NCBI RefSeq assembly: GCF_900103185.1 | Contig: NZ_FNJD01000021.1 | Span: 1-62,884 of the forward strand | DNA from: Sulfitobacter litoralis | GTDB lineage: Bacteria; Pseudomonadota; Alphaproteobacteria; Rhodobacterales; Rhodobacteraceae | Direction of reading: 5' to 3' | DNA: 62,884 nt | Shown here: positions 24,613 through 33,219 of the stretch, piece by piece | Layout: every line of letters starts with the position of its first letter | Position numbering within the stretch: the first letter of the stretch is position 1 | The notes under the pieces: model-generated | The model's input: only the letters and a program-made list of their open reading frames with translations | Databases searched by the model: none | What the model was told of the DNA's origin: nothing | Position numbers and translations under genes: made by a program

Positions 24613-25815
24613 TCAGGCTGCCGTGAGACGTGTGGTTTCGACGACGTTGCGCATATAGCCCGATGGGTTCCATTGCGCTTGCATCGGTTGGGTCTGGCCG
24701 TTCGCATTTGTCGCGCGCACCAACAGTGACACCTCACCCGACGCCACGGGCATCGACAGCGTCCATTCGCGGAATGCGTATTTTCCCATGTCCTCGCCCA
24801 AGGATGCTTTTTGCCATGTCTTGCCGTCATCTGCGGAGACGCTGACCTCGGTAATGCCAGATCCGCCATCGAACGCTATTCCCCGCAGTGCGAGCGGCGC
24901 ATTCGCAGCTACTGCCGCGCCATCCAGCACATTGGTGATAAAGGACCGGACGTTGAAGCGGGCGATCGGCACGGTCGTTTCAGGCTTGGTGCCAGGTTCG
25001 ACACATGCGCAACTGTTGTCCGGGATGCGATAGGCCGTCGTCATCCAGAACGAGTCCAATGGCGTGTCGCGCACGATTATCTGGTTGAGGTGCTTGACCC
25101 AGTAGGTGCCGTAGTGCCCCGGGACCACAAGACGGAGAGGATAGCCATTCAGCCAGGGCAGATCTTCGCCATTCATGGCCCACGCCAGCATGACTTCGCC
25201 GTCCATGGCATGGGCCAGTTCCAGCGACTTGGTAAAGTCGGGGGTGTCGGGCAGGACAGGCCCATCCAACCCTTCGAATGCGACCTGAATCGCCCCGTCT
25301 TGCACGCCCGCCTTTTCAAGGACGGATTTTAGGGAAACGCCAGTCCAGCGTGCGTTACCCATCAAGCCATTCCCTGCCTGCCCACCACCGACACGTGGCG
25401 TGACAAAGCCACGGCTGTTGCCTGAACATTGATGAACTGCGACCAGATCAATCGTATCGAATTGCGATTTCAGGTCAGCGAGAGACAGCGACATGGGCGT
25501 GGCCACTGTGCCGGCGATCTCGAGTGTGAAGGTGTCAGGATCAATCTCGGTCGGGATGTCAGCCAAGTGGTACCGCACGAAAAACGCGTCATTGGGGGTC
25601 AACATGCCTTCATTGAACACACTGAACGGCGTCTCCAACTGCGGCGGTCGGGATGACAGCTGCAGCAAAGGCCGCTTCCCCGGATAGGCGACCAGCGACC
25701 GATCTCCATTTTCAAAACCCAGCGATACTGTTTCAGCGAGCAATGGCGTGCCGCCAGCCATCACGAATCCGGCAGCAGCCCCGGTGGATGCGATCATCTG
25801 TCGTCTGTTGAACAT
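24613..25815 (-). CDS. sorA: SorA-type sulfite dehydrogenase, molybdenum subunit
   Basis: The 400-residue protein starts with a twin-arginine signal (FNRRQMIASTGAAAGFVMAGG) for export folded with cofactor. The molybdopterin-binding core contains the molybdenum cysteine C130 in AVHQCSGNSRGF, then GNARWTGVSLK and GYPLRLVVPGHYGTYWVKHL, and a C-terminal Mo-co dimerisation domain (ITEVSVSADDGKTWQKASL). It oxidises sulfite to sulfate in the periplasm and passes electrons to the SorB-like cytochrome encoded next. An ECF-type promoter lies upstream. A methionine sulfoxide reductase-like role is less likely given the cytochrome partner. Confidence 0.85.
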   Translation of the reverse strand: MFNRRQMIASTGAAAGFVMAGGTPLLAETVSLGFENGDRSLVAYPGKRPLLQLSSRPPQLETPFSVFNEGMLTPNDAFFVRYHLADIPTEIDPDTFTLEIAGTVATPMSLSLADLKSQFDTIDLVAVHQCSGNSRGFVTPRVGGGQAGNGLMGNARWTGVSLKSVLEKAGVQDGAIQVAFEGLDGPVLPDTPDFTKSLELAHAMDGEVMLAWAMNGEDLPWLNGYPLRLVVPGHYGTYWVKHLNQIIVRDTPLDSFWMTTAYRIPDNSCACVEPGTKPETTVPIARFNVRSFITNVLDGAAVAANAPLALRGIAFDGGSGITEVSVSADDGKTWQKASLGEDMGKYAFREWTLSMPVASGEVSLLVRATNANGQTQPMQAQWNPSGYMRNVVETTRLTAA

Positions 25816-25879
25816 GGTTCCCCCATTTTTCTGCGATCGCTATGACGTGCTTGTCATGTTTGAGATCGTCGCAAGTTCA

Positions 25880-25905
25880 GACGATTGGCAGGGGGCGTTT
25901 ATTCC
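25880..25905 (-). promoter_or_regulatory. ECF-type promoter of sorAB
   Basis: Read on the minus strand: GGAATAAA (25898-25905), 14 bases, CGTC (25880-25883). The same pattern and spacing precede the soxC-like gene, acfC-1 and ecf3. Confidence 0.65.
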
Positions 25906-25930
25906 TCATGATGCAAAATAAACTTGTCCA

Positions 25931-26719
25931 TCAGCCCAGACAGGGCTGGCGTGCCGTCGCCAGAGAGGAGAGCAAATCGGGATGTATCTCATTGGGTGCG
26001 TCAGTCCCATTGCGCAGAGCCAGCGCGAGAATGGCGAAGCGAGTCGCGTTCATGGATCGCGAGACCATCGTCATCTGCTGATGGGGTCCGGCCCATTGTG
26101 CAATCAGGACATGGCCGTCATCTGAGATTGCGAGACCGGCCGGGCGATCTCCGGCATGCGCGGTCACATAGAGCCCAAGATGGCAATTGCTGGGACCGAC
26201 AAAACCCAGTGCGTCCGCTTTGCGCCCAAGTGGCAAGGTGACTCTTTCTAGTGACGTCTGCTGCAACCCATTGGCTTGAACGATTGCGGCGATGCCGATG
26301 AGCGGACCCTCCGTTGTCACGTTCTGAGCGCCACTTGCCCACTTATCGAAATGTGCGATCATCGTGGCAAGGTCAGAACTTTCTGCAATGATGATCTGTG
26401 CCGGAATATCATCCGAAATGGGACCAGTCAGGACTAACCACCATACTGCGCCGGCTGCGATCAAGATGGCAGAGGCGGCCAGCACGGCAGGACGCCATGC
26501 AGGCCTTCCTGCTCCTGAGTATCGCTCAGGGATCGCGATGATGACTGTGTCTGACGCCAGTGACGCGACCCCTGCCCGCAAAGCCTGATAATGGGCCACA
26601 TGGCTGGCAAGCGCCGGATCGCGTGCGATTGCCTCGGCCATCCGAGCCGCGTCTTGCGGATCTAGTGCGCCATCGACATATGCGCTGACCTGTTCGTCTC
26701 GAGTTCGTTCATCAACCAC
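25931..26719 (-). CDS. Anti-sigma factor 1 (membrane-bound, cysteine pair in periplasmic part)
   Basis: I start at GTG 26719, which overlaps the stop of the ECF gene (GTGGTTGATGA); this gives 262 residues. The N-terminal cytoplasmic part (EQVSAYVDGALDPQDAARMAEAI) is a RsiW-type anti-sigma domain. A single membrane segment follows (VLAASAILIAAGAVWWLVL, residues about 79-97). The outer domain contains C179 (GPSNCHLGLY) and C260, three residues from the end (RQPCLG). It should hold the co-encoded ECF sigma factor inactive until a periplasmic signal arrives. The open frame continues upstream but inside the sigma gene. Confidence 0.75.
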   Translation of the reverse strand: MVDERTRDEQVSAYVDGALDPQDAARMAEAIARDPALASHVAHYQALRAGVASLASDTVIIAIPERYSGAGRPAWRPAVLAASAILIAAGAVWWLVLTGPISDDIPAQIIIAESSDLATMIAHFDKWASGAQNVTTEGPLIGIAAIVQANGLQQTSLERVTLPLGRKADALGFVGPSNCHLGLYVTAHAGDRPAGLAISDDGHVLIAQWAGPHQQMTMVSRSMNATRFAILALALRNGTDAPNEIHPDLLSSLATARQPCLG

Positions 26720-27242
26720 GGCGCATCCCTTTGCCCTTTCGCGGCAATTCCACGACATGCGGACCTGAAAGCTTTTCTGCCAGGGCGGCACGCGCACGGC
26801 TCACGCGGCTCATCACCGTGCCGCGTTTAATCCGCAAAAGTTCAGCGGTTTCGTCATAAGTAAGCCCGCCGATGTCCACAAGCGCCAGCACATCCCGGTG
26901 ATTTTCCGACAGCAAAAAGAATGCCTCGCGGACTGCCAGATGGGTGACCGTGATATCGTAGAGTGCACCGCTTGTGCGTTGATCCAGGTCGGCCGCCTCT
27001 TGCATGGCGCGCCGTCGGCGCCACGATCGCAATCGATCGAACCATAAATGCCGTGCGATGGTGAACAGCCACGCGCGAAATGCACGTTCGTCCTGGGGCG
27101 CCTGCTTGGCTGAGATGGCACGCACGACACAATCTTGCACGAGATCTGCGGCTGAATCGCGATTGCGTGTCAACGCCAACGCGTAGCCGAACAATCCGCC
27201 AGCGGCAGCGGTGAGCATCTGGCGTTGGTTGGCATTCAGCAT
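26712..27242 (-). CDS. ECF sigma factor 1
   Basis: The 176-residue protein has region 2 (DSAADLVQDCVVRAI... RAFRAWLFTIARHLWFDRLRSWRR) and region 4 (LLSENHRDVLALVDIGGLTYDETAELLRIKRGTVMSRVSRARAAL) of ECF sigma factors and lacks region 3. It is encoded just upstream of and overlapping its anti-sigma factor. No GGAATAA-type promoter is visible upstream. It is a candidate for the factor that reads the shared promoter pattern described in this window. Related Sinorhizobium ECF factors next to sulfite dehydrogenase genes respond to sulfite, as I recall. Confidence 0.85.
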   Translation of the reverse strand: MLNANQRQMLTAAAGGLFGYALALTRNRDSAADLVQDCVVRAISAKQAPQDERAFRAWLFTIARHLWFDRLRSWRRRRAMQEAADLDQRTSGALYDITVTHLAVREAFFLLSENHRDVLALVDIGGLTYDETAELLRIKRGTVMSRVSRARAALAEKLSGPHVVELPRKGKGMRRG

Positions 27243-27300
27243 AGCGCACTCACGACAGGTCATCCGTACTCGACGGCGGGAACAGGCGGACACTCAGACA

Positions 27301-27420
27301 CTAGCGTGCCTGACGTACTTGACGCCAATCTTTCATCACGCGGATTTGGTTTCCTGCATAGACATGACCGCCATCCGTCATCGCATGGTTGTCAGCCGGC
27401 TGCCCCGTCTCGTGTGTCAT
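27301..27420 (-). CDS. Possible small protein between ECF1 and the TDT transporter
   Basis: A 39-codon frame (MTHETGQPADNHAMTDGGHV... then VMKDWRQVRQAR) has codon use resembling its neighbours and continues open upstream without another good start. No ribosome site is visible. It may be a remnant of a longer gene. I found nothing else in 27243-27525. Confidence 0.25.
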   Translation of the reverse strand: MTHETGQPADNHAMTDGGHVYAGNQIRVMKDWRQVRQAR

Positions 27421-27525
27421 TGCAATTCGGGCAACGGCAGCGGTCGCACCCGAAGGCAGAAAAATACGATTTCCCGTTATGCCATGTCCTTTTCTGCGAT
27501 AAGTGGGAAGGCCTGTTCGAACCTG

Positions 27526-28668
27526 TCAATCGTCCTTCAGGCAGGGTGCTGCAAACAGATCCCCACGCCAGGCGCCGCAGACCGTGCGCGTTCCGACGAC
27601 GATCCACGCAGCGCCCAACAGTGCCACCAATATCAGGCCAAAAACATAAATCGCAGTAATCGGCAGCAAGCTCGCAAGCTTCAATGAAGCAACGGCAAAT
27701 ACACCCAGCGGGAATGTATAACCCCACCAACCAAGGTTGAATGGCAGACCGTCGCGTGCATAGCGCCCGGTGATGAGCACTGCCATCGCAAACCACCACA
27801 GCCCATAGCCCCACATCAGCAATCCGCCGATGAGACCGATGCCCGCCGCGGCGCTGCTATACTGACCCAGATCATTCGCCGCAAAGATGGCAGGGGCGGC
27901 CTGGCCTAACGTCATAAGGCCCAATGCCCCGGTGCCGATCGGTCCAAGCGCCAGCCAACTGGAGGCCGCCATGGAAACGTGCGGCAACTTGTGGATGGCG
28001 AGCCGCAGGATCAGGACGACAAGGACGCTCATCGCAATGGGGACCGACAGGGCCCAGAGGACGTAAGACCACACCAGCACCAGCAGTTGGGTATGTGCGT
28101 CGGCAAGGTGCGGGGCCAGCAACCCCCCCGACACCGCTGCGACCTCGGCTGCAACCATTGGCAACAGCCAGACGGCAGTCATCTGATCGATGGCGTGGCT
28201 TTGGCGGGTGAACATCAAATAGGGTATGGCGATGCCACAAAGTGCTGCCATACCGACATCAATCCACCATAAGACGGTCGCGACCTCGATCGCGATGCTG
28301 CCCATTGATGGCAGTCCAAAGATCAAAAATCCGTTGATGATCGTGGCCAACCCCATCGGGATACAGCCAAAAAACATCGAGACGACCGAGTGACCGAAAA
28401 TCCGCTTCGCTTCGTGGAAGAATAAGATCCATCGTGCCGCATAGAGCGCCGAAAACAGCGTGAACAGGGCAATATTGAACAGCCAAAGCGCTTTGCCAAG
28501 GGAGCTGAACGCGTCGGGAAGTTGTGCCAGCGCAATTGCGAGGATGCCCGTTCCCATCGTGGCCGCAAACCAGTTGGGGGTGAACTGGCGAATAATTTCC
28601 ATTGGGCTGGTCAGCTGCGAAAAAGGCTGCAATCCCAGCGATACTGCGCGCATTTTGTAGAATGTCAT
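27526..28668 (-). CDS. TDT-family transporter (TehA/SSU1/SLAC1-like), putative sulfite exporter
   Basis: The 380-residue membrane protein starts with FTPNWFAATMGTGILAIALAQ, the hallmark first helix of the TDT family, and has about ten hydrophobic segments (for example LFNIALFTLFSALYAARWILF, SSAAAGIGLIGGLLMWGYGLW, TFPLGVFAVASLKLA). Family members export sulfite (yeast SSU1), dicarboxylates or act as anion channels. The nearby sulfite dehydrogenase makes sulfite or sulfur-oxyanion export the best guess. The ATG at 28668 has AGGAG upstream, so the longer open frame to 28809 is rejected. It is divergent from the LysR gene. Confidence 0.8.
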   Translation of the reverse strand: MTFYKMRAVSLGLQPFSQLTSPMEIIRQFTPNWFAATMGTGILAIALAQLPDAFSSLGKALWLFNIALFTLFSALYAARWILFFHEAKRIFGHSVVSMFFGCIPMGLATIINGFLIFGLPSMGSIAIEVATVLWWIDVGMAALCGIAIPYLMFTRQSHAIDQMTAVWLLPMVAAEVAAVSGGLLAPHLADAHTQLLVLVWSYVLWALSVPIAMSVLVVLILRLAIHKLPHVSMAASSWLALGPIGTGALGLMTLGQAAPAIFAANDLGQYSSAAAGIGLIGGLLMWGYGLWWFAMAVLITGRYARDGLPFNLGWWGYTFPLGVFAVASLKLASLLPITAIYVFGLILVALLGAAWIVVGTRTVCGAWRGDLFAAPCLKDD

Positions 28669-28780
28669 TGTGGATCTCCTGTTCTTAACCTCGATAGACG
28701 AAGCGAACCAAACGATCCAACGGATTGAATTTGTAAAACAGATCGATTTTACTGATGGGTGAGAGTGAGGTGTAGAGATC

Positions 28781-29644
28781 ATGACGCTTGAACAACTTCG
28801 CATCTTCATTGCTGTGGCGGAACGTCAGCATATGACTGATGCGGCTCATGCGCTGAACCTGACCCAATCTGCCGTGAGTGCCGCCATTGCTGCGTTGGAA
28901 GAACGCCATGATGTGCTGCTGTTCGACCGCATTGGGCGCGGTATCGTGCTGACAAATCTTGGTCGTGATTTTCTGCCGGAAGCGCGCGCGGTTCTCGCCC
29001 GGGCAGACGAGGCTGCGGGCTGCCTCAGCGCATCCACCGCCCTTGCCCACGGCAAGCTGCGGCTTGTGTCCAGCCAGACGGTTGCAAACTACTGGCTTCC
29101 GCCCCGCATGCAGAGCTTCCACACAGCCTTTCCGGGAATTGATCTGTCACTGCGCATTCTGAACACCCATGCCGCCTGTCAGGCCATCGTCACGGGCGAA
29201 GCCGATCTGGGCTTCGTTGAAGATCACGTTGCGGACCCGCAAATCACCCTGATCCCCGCCGCTACAGATCACCTGGTGCTGGTCGCTCGCGCAGATCAGG
29301 CCGCGCACGGTGATGATCTGCGGACGGCACCGTGGGTCTTTCGCGAGCCTGGCTCGGGCACGCGTGCTATACTCGAGCAGGCACTGAAAGAGGCGGGCAT
29401 TGCCGTCATGGATTTGTCTGTTGTCCTCGAGCTTCCCTCGAATGAAGCGGTGCGCGCTGCTGTCGAAGCTGGCGCCGGTATTGCGGCGCTGTCGCATCTG
29501 GTTGTCGCAGACGCCCTGCAGGTGGGGCGCCTGGCCCGATTAGCGTTCAAGCTGCCCGAGCGGAAGTTCTTTGCCGTAAATGCGACACAGCGTCATGTCA
29601 GTCGCGCGACCCAGGCATTTATCCAACATGTCATTGCGCCATGA
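28781..29644 (+). CDS. LysR-family transcriptional regulator
   Basis: The 287-residue protein has a standard N-terminal winged helix (LEQLRIFIAVAERQHMTDAAHALNLTQSAVSAAIAALEERHDVLLFDR, residues 3-50) and a substrate-binding domain (GKLRLVSSQTVANYWLPPRMQSFHTAFPGIDLSLRI). Family members of this subtype include CysB- and CbbR-like regulators that sense small anions or metabolites. It is divergent from the TDT transporter, which it probably controls from the 112-base gap. Its stop overlaps the start of the glycosylase-like gene. Confidence 0.9.
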   Translation: MTLEQLRIFIAVAERQHMTDAAHALNLTQSAVSAAIAALEERHDVLLFDRIGRGIVLTNLGRDFLPEARAVLARADEAAGCLSASTALAHGKLRLVSSQTVANYWLPPRMQSFHTAFPGIDLSLRILNTHAACQAIVTGEADLGFVEDHVADPQITLIPAATDHLVLVARADQAAHGDDLRTAPWVFREPGSGTRAILEQALKEAGIAVMDLSVVLELPSNEAVRAAVEAGAGIAALSHLVVADALQVGRLARLAFKLPERKFFAVNATQRHVSRATQAFIQHVIAP

Positions 29645-30273
29645 CGGTTGCCGCCATCATAACGTTATTGGAGCAAATTGAGGGATCGGATCGGCTGTTT
29701 AATCCCTATCGCGACCATGATCCCGCGCTCGAGAGCGCGGATGCACCAGAAATACGGCGGGCGAACCTGACGCTCTATCTGCAGGCAATGCAAGTTCGAC
29801 GTCCTCGCGTCATGTGGTTGGCCGAGGCCATGTCCAGACGTGGTGCCCGGCGGACCGGGCTGCCCTTGACCGGCGACCGGATGCTGCTGCCATTAGCAAC
29901 GCGGTTGAAAATGGTCGTGCCGTTTCGCCATCCAACCGCGCAACACGACGATCCAGGCTCTGTCACCGCGCGTGCAATCTGGGAAGCAATGCCAGACGAT
30001 GTGCCGTTACTTTGGAACGCGGTCATGCAAGTCCCGCACCGCAGCGCACCAGACTATGCCATCCGCACACCGTCAGCGCCGGAAATACGGGCCAATCTGG
30101 CTGTACTTGCGGCACTCGCAGCGATGTTTGCACCACAGAAAATCTTGTGTATCGGACGTGTCGCAGAGCGCTGTGCCCAGCCCGTCGGAGTGTCGCTGAC
30201 CTATGTCAGGCATCCGGCCCAAGGCGGGCTATCCGCGTTTCGCGAAGGCTGTACCACCTTCCTGTCTAGTTAG
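29641..30273 (+). CDS. Uracil-DNA-glycosylase-superfamily protein
   Basis: The 210-residue protein starts four bases before the end of the LysR gene, hence in the same operon. It resembles the UDG superfamily by LFNPYRDHDPALE near the N-terminus, the LLWNAVMQVPHR segment, the strand APQKILCIGRVAERC and the C-terminal VRHPAQGGLSAFREG loop that would hold the DNA-probing histidine. Members remove uracil or damaged bases. Why it is tied to a sulfur-related regulator is unclear; bisulfite deaminates cytosine to uracil, which may be the link. Confidence 0.6.
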   Translation: MTVAAIITLLEQIEGSDRLFNPYRDHDPALESADAPEIRRANLTLYLQAMQVRRPRVMWLAEAMSRRGARRTGLPLTGDRMLLPLATRLKMVVPFRHPTAQHDDPGSVTARAIWEAMPDDVPLLWNAVMQVPHRSAPDYAIRTPSAPEIRANLAVLAALAAMFAPQKILCIGRVAERCAQPVGVSLTYVRHPAQGGLSAFREGCTTFLSS

Positions 30274-30323
30274 AGCGCCACGCAGACGTGATGCCGCGAA
30301 AACCATGAATTTGACTTTGTGAT

Positions 30324-30349
30324 GGAATAAACTGACCCTCCGGTTCGTT
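30324..30349 (+). promoter_or_regulatory. ECF-type promoter of acfC-1
   Basis: GGAATAAA (30324-30331), 14 bases, CGTT (30346-30349), about 60 bases before the acfC-1 start. It follows the spacing of the sorA and soxC-like promoters. Confidence 0.65.
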
Positions 30350-30411
30350 CTTCCTGCAATCGCCGCGACCGCCACATGGCAACTGCGGACGACTGGTACC
30401 GGAGAACGAAG

Positions 30412-31209
30412 ATGAAACTAATTTCATATGTGGCCCTGAATATGGCCATGGTGACCCCGGCTTTTGCGCAAGACACGGTGATGTTTGATCCCGACATTGT
30501 TCATGAGGCGAAGGACGGTGTTGTCCGCCTATATGGGGCGGGCGGCCCCCATACAGCACTTCAAAAAGTGGCCGATCTTTGGCAAGAGCAAACGGGAGGT
30601 GCCGTCGCGATCACCTTCGGTCCCGAACCCAAATGGTCTCAGCAGGCCCAGGCAGATGCCGACATCATCTGGGGCACGTCCGAACAGTCGATGACGGCCT
30701 TTCTGGAGACCTACAAATCATTCTCGTCGGATCAAGTGATGCCGATTTACCTGCGTCCCGCCATTATTGCGGTCAAGGCCGGCAACCCCAAATCCATTAC
30801 CGGTTTCGACGACCTGCTGGCAGAAGGCATCAAGGTCGTGGTGACCGAAGGCGCAGGCGTCGGAAACACATCTGGCACCGGCGTCTGGGAAGATGTGGCC
30901 GGACGTACGGGCAGCCTGTCGGACGTTGTCGGATTGCGTAAGAATATCGTCGCGTTTGAACATGGATCAGGTGCTGGTTTTAAAGCTTTTACCGATCTGG
31001 ACGCTGACGCCTGGATCACTTGGCCTGACTGGACATCGCGTAACCCTGAAAAGATCGAGGCCGTTGCGTTCTCTCCTGACCGCGCAATCTGGCGCGATTT
31101 GAACGTCGCCCTGGCACCTGATGCTGATCCGGAGGCGCAGGCTTTTCTGAATTTTCTGGTGACCGATGAAGCACAGTCCCTGATGAAAACTGAAGGCTGG
31201 ACCCGGTAA
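30412..31209 (+). CDS. acfC: AcfC-like periplasmic substrate-binding protein 1
   Basis: The 265-residue protein has a short signal peptide (ISYVALNMAMVTPAFAQ) and an AcfC-family core: VRLYGAGGPHTALQKVADLWQEQTGG, ADIIWGTSEQSMTAFLE, YLRPAIIAVKAGNP, VVVTEGAGVGNTSGTGVWEDVAGRTG and ADAWITWPDW. The fold is that of anion-binding periplasmic proteins (sulfate or molybdate type). No ABC permease or ATPase gene is nearby. A GGAG ribosome site and an ECF-type promoter precede it and a strong terminator follows. It may bind sulfite or another oxyanion for sensing or scavenging. Confidence 0.75.
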   Translation: MKLISYVALNMAMVTPAFAQDTVMFDPDIVHEAKDGVVRLYGAGGPHTALQKVADLWQEQTGGAVAITFGPEPKWSQQAQADADIIWGTSEQSMTAFLETYKSFSSDQVMPIYLRPAIIAVKAGNPKSITGFDDLLAEGIKVVVTEGAGVGNTSGTGVWEDVAGRTGSLSDVVGLRKNIVAFEHGSGAGFKAFTDLDADAWITWPDWTSRNPEKIEAVAFSPDRAIWRDLNVALAPDADPEAQAFLNFLVTDEAQSLMKTEGWTR

Positions 31210-31218
31210 CAGACCCCG

Positions 31219-31253
31219 CATACCGGGCCGGGTCAAACGTCCGGTCCGGTATG
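31219..31253 (+). terminator. Terminator of acfC-1
   Basis: CATACCGGGCCGG and CCGGTCCGGTATG pair over 13 bases around a nine-base loop, ten bases after the stop codon. The remaining stretch to 31578 holds no gene, only an AT-rich spacer with a small GATTCA/TGAATC inverted repeat. Confidence 0.75.
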
Positions 31254-31578
31254 TGACACGGAATTTTGGTAGTGAGCCATTTCAGGCCGCTGCGGGACTT
31301 CAAAACGCATTCAGAACACCTTGCGGTGGGCGTTGGTCGTCGCATTGAGCGTACTTGAAGGCGATAGACTATCTCAATATCCTATATCTTCTGTCCATCC
31401 TGATTTCTGAATATGGCCAACGGTTCAAATCTGGCGTCTAGATTCAAAAATATCTGAATCAAGCCTCAGCCAACCATTTCGGTAGAAATTAAACCTGCAT
31501 TATCAGGCCAAGTTAGAGTGTCTTCGTGGGTATTGGCATTGATGAGACGGGGCTATCATGGCTGGGGCTACGCTTTTT

Positions 31579-33066
31579 AGTTCGCCCTGAATAAGTCACA
31601 AGCATATGAATTTGTTTGTAGATTTCGTAAAAACTGTAGCAGAAAATTGCAGGGTTTCGTATGCTGGGTCGCGAAACCTTGCAAATTCCGGAGCCGTGAT
31701 GAAGCCTCATCCCCGCACTGACGAGCAGGACGATCTCCTGCGTCCCCGCCTGACTGAGATGATCGATCTTCGCCACGCATTGGCGAAACTGGAAAAGCTG
31801 ATTGACTGGGAGTTCTTCGAAACCGAATGGGCCAGTTTCTTTCCTGCCACGACAGGGCGGCCAGCAACATCGCCGCGCCTAGTCGCGGGGCTGCTGTATC
31901 TCCAACATGCCTATCGTTTGTCCGACGACGCCGTCGTCGCCCGATGGGTCGAGAACCCTTACTACCAGCACTTCACCGGTGAGACGTTCTTCCAGCACCG
32001 CCCCCCTGTCGATCCGTCCTGCTTGACCCGCTGGCGTCAGCGGATCGGAGAGGAAGGGGCCGAGTGGCTGCTGACCAAGACGATCGAAGCTGGGGTCACG
32101 TCCGGGGCCGTGGAGGATTGCAGTCTCGCGCGCATTGCCGTGGACACGACGGTGATGGAGAAGAACATCGCGCATCCAACGGATGCGCGCCTGTATGAAA
32201 AGGCACGTCGCCAGCTTGTGGCCTTGGCCCACGAAGGCGAGATCACGCTGCGGCAGAACTACAATCGACTGGCACCCCGCCTCGCGATGCAGATCGGGCG
32301 CTACGCCCACGCCCGGCAATTCAAGCGCATGCGCAAAGCCCTGAAAAAGTTGAAGGGCTACACCGGCCGCATCCTCCGCGACATCCGCCGTCAGCTCGAA
32401 AAAATTCCGGGTGGCGCCTTCCGTGAGCGTGCTCTGGACACCCTCGTGCTCGTCAGTCGCCTGCTGCATCAGAACCCAAAGGGCCATGGCAAGATTTACG
32501 CCCTGCATGAACCCGAGGTCGACTGCATCTCCAAAGGCAAGGCCCGTAAACGCTATGAGTTCGGAACCAAGGTCAGTCTGGCCACTACCATCGACGAGGG
32601 CTTCGTCGTCGGCATGCGCGCCCTGCCGGGCAATCCCTACGATGGGAACACTTTGCCCGAAGCCCTGGAGCAGGTCGCGATCCTGACCGGTCGGACTCCG
32701 GATCTGGCCGTCGTGGACCGCGGCTATCGCGGCCACGGTGTATCGACGACAAAAGTGCTGATCAGCGGCACGCGCCGGGGCCTGACGCCAAAGCTGAAGA
32801 CATTGCTGAGGCGGCGAAGCGCCATAGAACCAGAGATTGGACACATGAAAACTGACGGACGTCTGTCGCGATGCCCGCTCAAGGGGACGTTCGGCGACGC
32901 GGTCTTCGCCGTGCTCTGTGGCTGCGGCCATAACATCCGCAAGATACTGGCCCACCTCAGGGCTTTGTTGTCCCTCATCCTGGCCGCATTGTGCGCCGCC
33001 GCAACTGACAGGATCAGGCCGGCAAACTGCTAACTTGTCGCCGGATCGCGTTGTTCAGCGTGAACT
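31579..33066 (+). mobile_element. IS5-family insertion sequence (444-residue transposase type)
   Basis: The left end AGTTCGCCCTGAATAA at 31579 matches the inverted right end AGTTCACGCTGAACAA at 33066. A second, truncated copy of the same element with the same right end lies at 34618-35240. The short stretch 33067-33219 after it holds no gene. Confidence 0.75.
31699..33033 (+). CDS. IS5-family transposase
   Basis: The 444-residue transposase begins KPHPRTDEQDDLLRPRL; I use the ATG at 31699 with a GGAG site rather than the longer open frame from 31606. DUF772-type N-terminal motifs (LVAGLLYLQHAYRLSDDAVVARWVENPYYQHFTGETFF) precede the catalytic domain with RIAVDTTVMEKNI, AVVDRGYRGHGV and the RRRSAIEPEIGHMKTDGRL segment carrying the glutamate. 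It appears intact. Confidence 0.9.
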   Translation: MKPHPRTDEQDDLLRPRLTEMIDLRHALAKLEKLIDWEFFETEWASFFPATTGRPATSPRLVAGLLYLQHAYRLSDDAVVARWVENPYYQHFTGETFFQHRPPVDPSCLTRWRQRIGEEGAEWLLTKTIEAGVTSGAVEDCSLARIAVDTTVMEKNIAHPTDARLYEKARRQLVALAHEGEITLRQNYNRLAPRLAMQIGRYAHARQFKRMRKALKKLKGYTGRILRDIRRQLEKIPGGAFRERALDTLVLVSRLLHQNPKGHGKIYALHEPEVDCISKGKARKRYEFGTKVSLATTIDEGFVVGMRALPGNPYDGNTLPEALEQVAILTGRTPDLAVVDRGYRGHGVSTTKVLISGTRRGLTPKLKTLLRRRSAIEPEIGHMKTDGRLSRCPLKGTFGDAVFAVLCGCGHNIRKILAHLRALLSLILAALCAAATDRIRPANC

Positions 33067-33219
33067 ACGGAGAAGGAAATACGTGTTGCGGACTGCATAG
33101 AGACGAAGCGCTGCAATCCAACCGGTGATCGGAAGCCCTGCATTACTCGCTCTCGTTTTCAGAAAGGCAAATGACTGTTCTTTGCTCGGTTATTGCCATC
33201 AACACAGCCGGTGCTGGAT

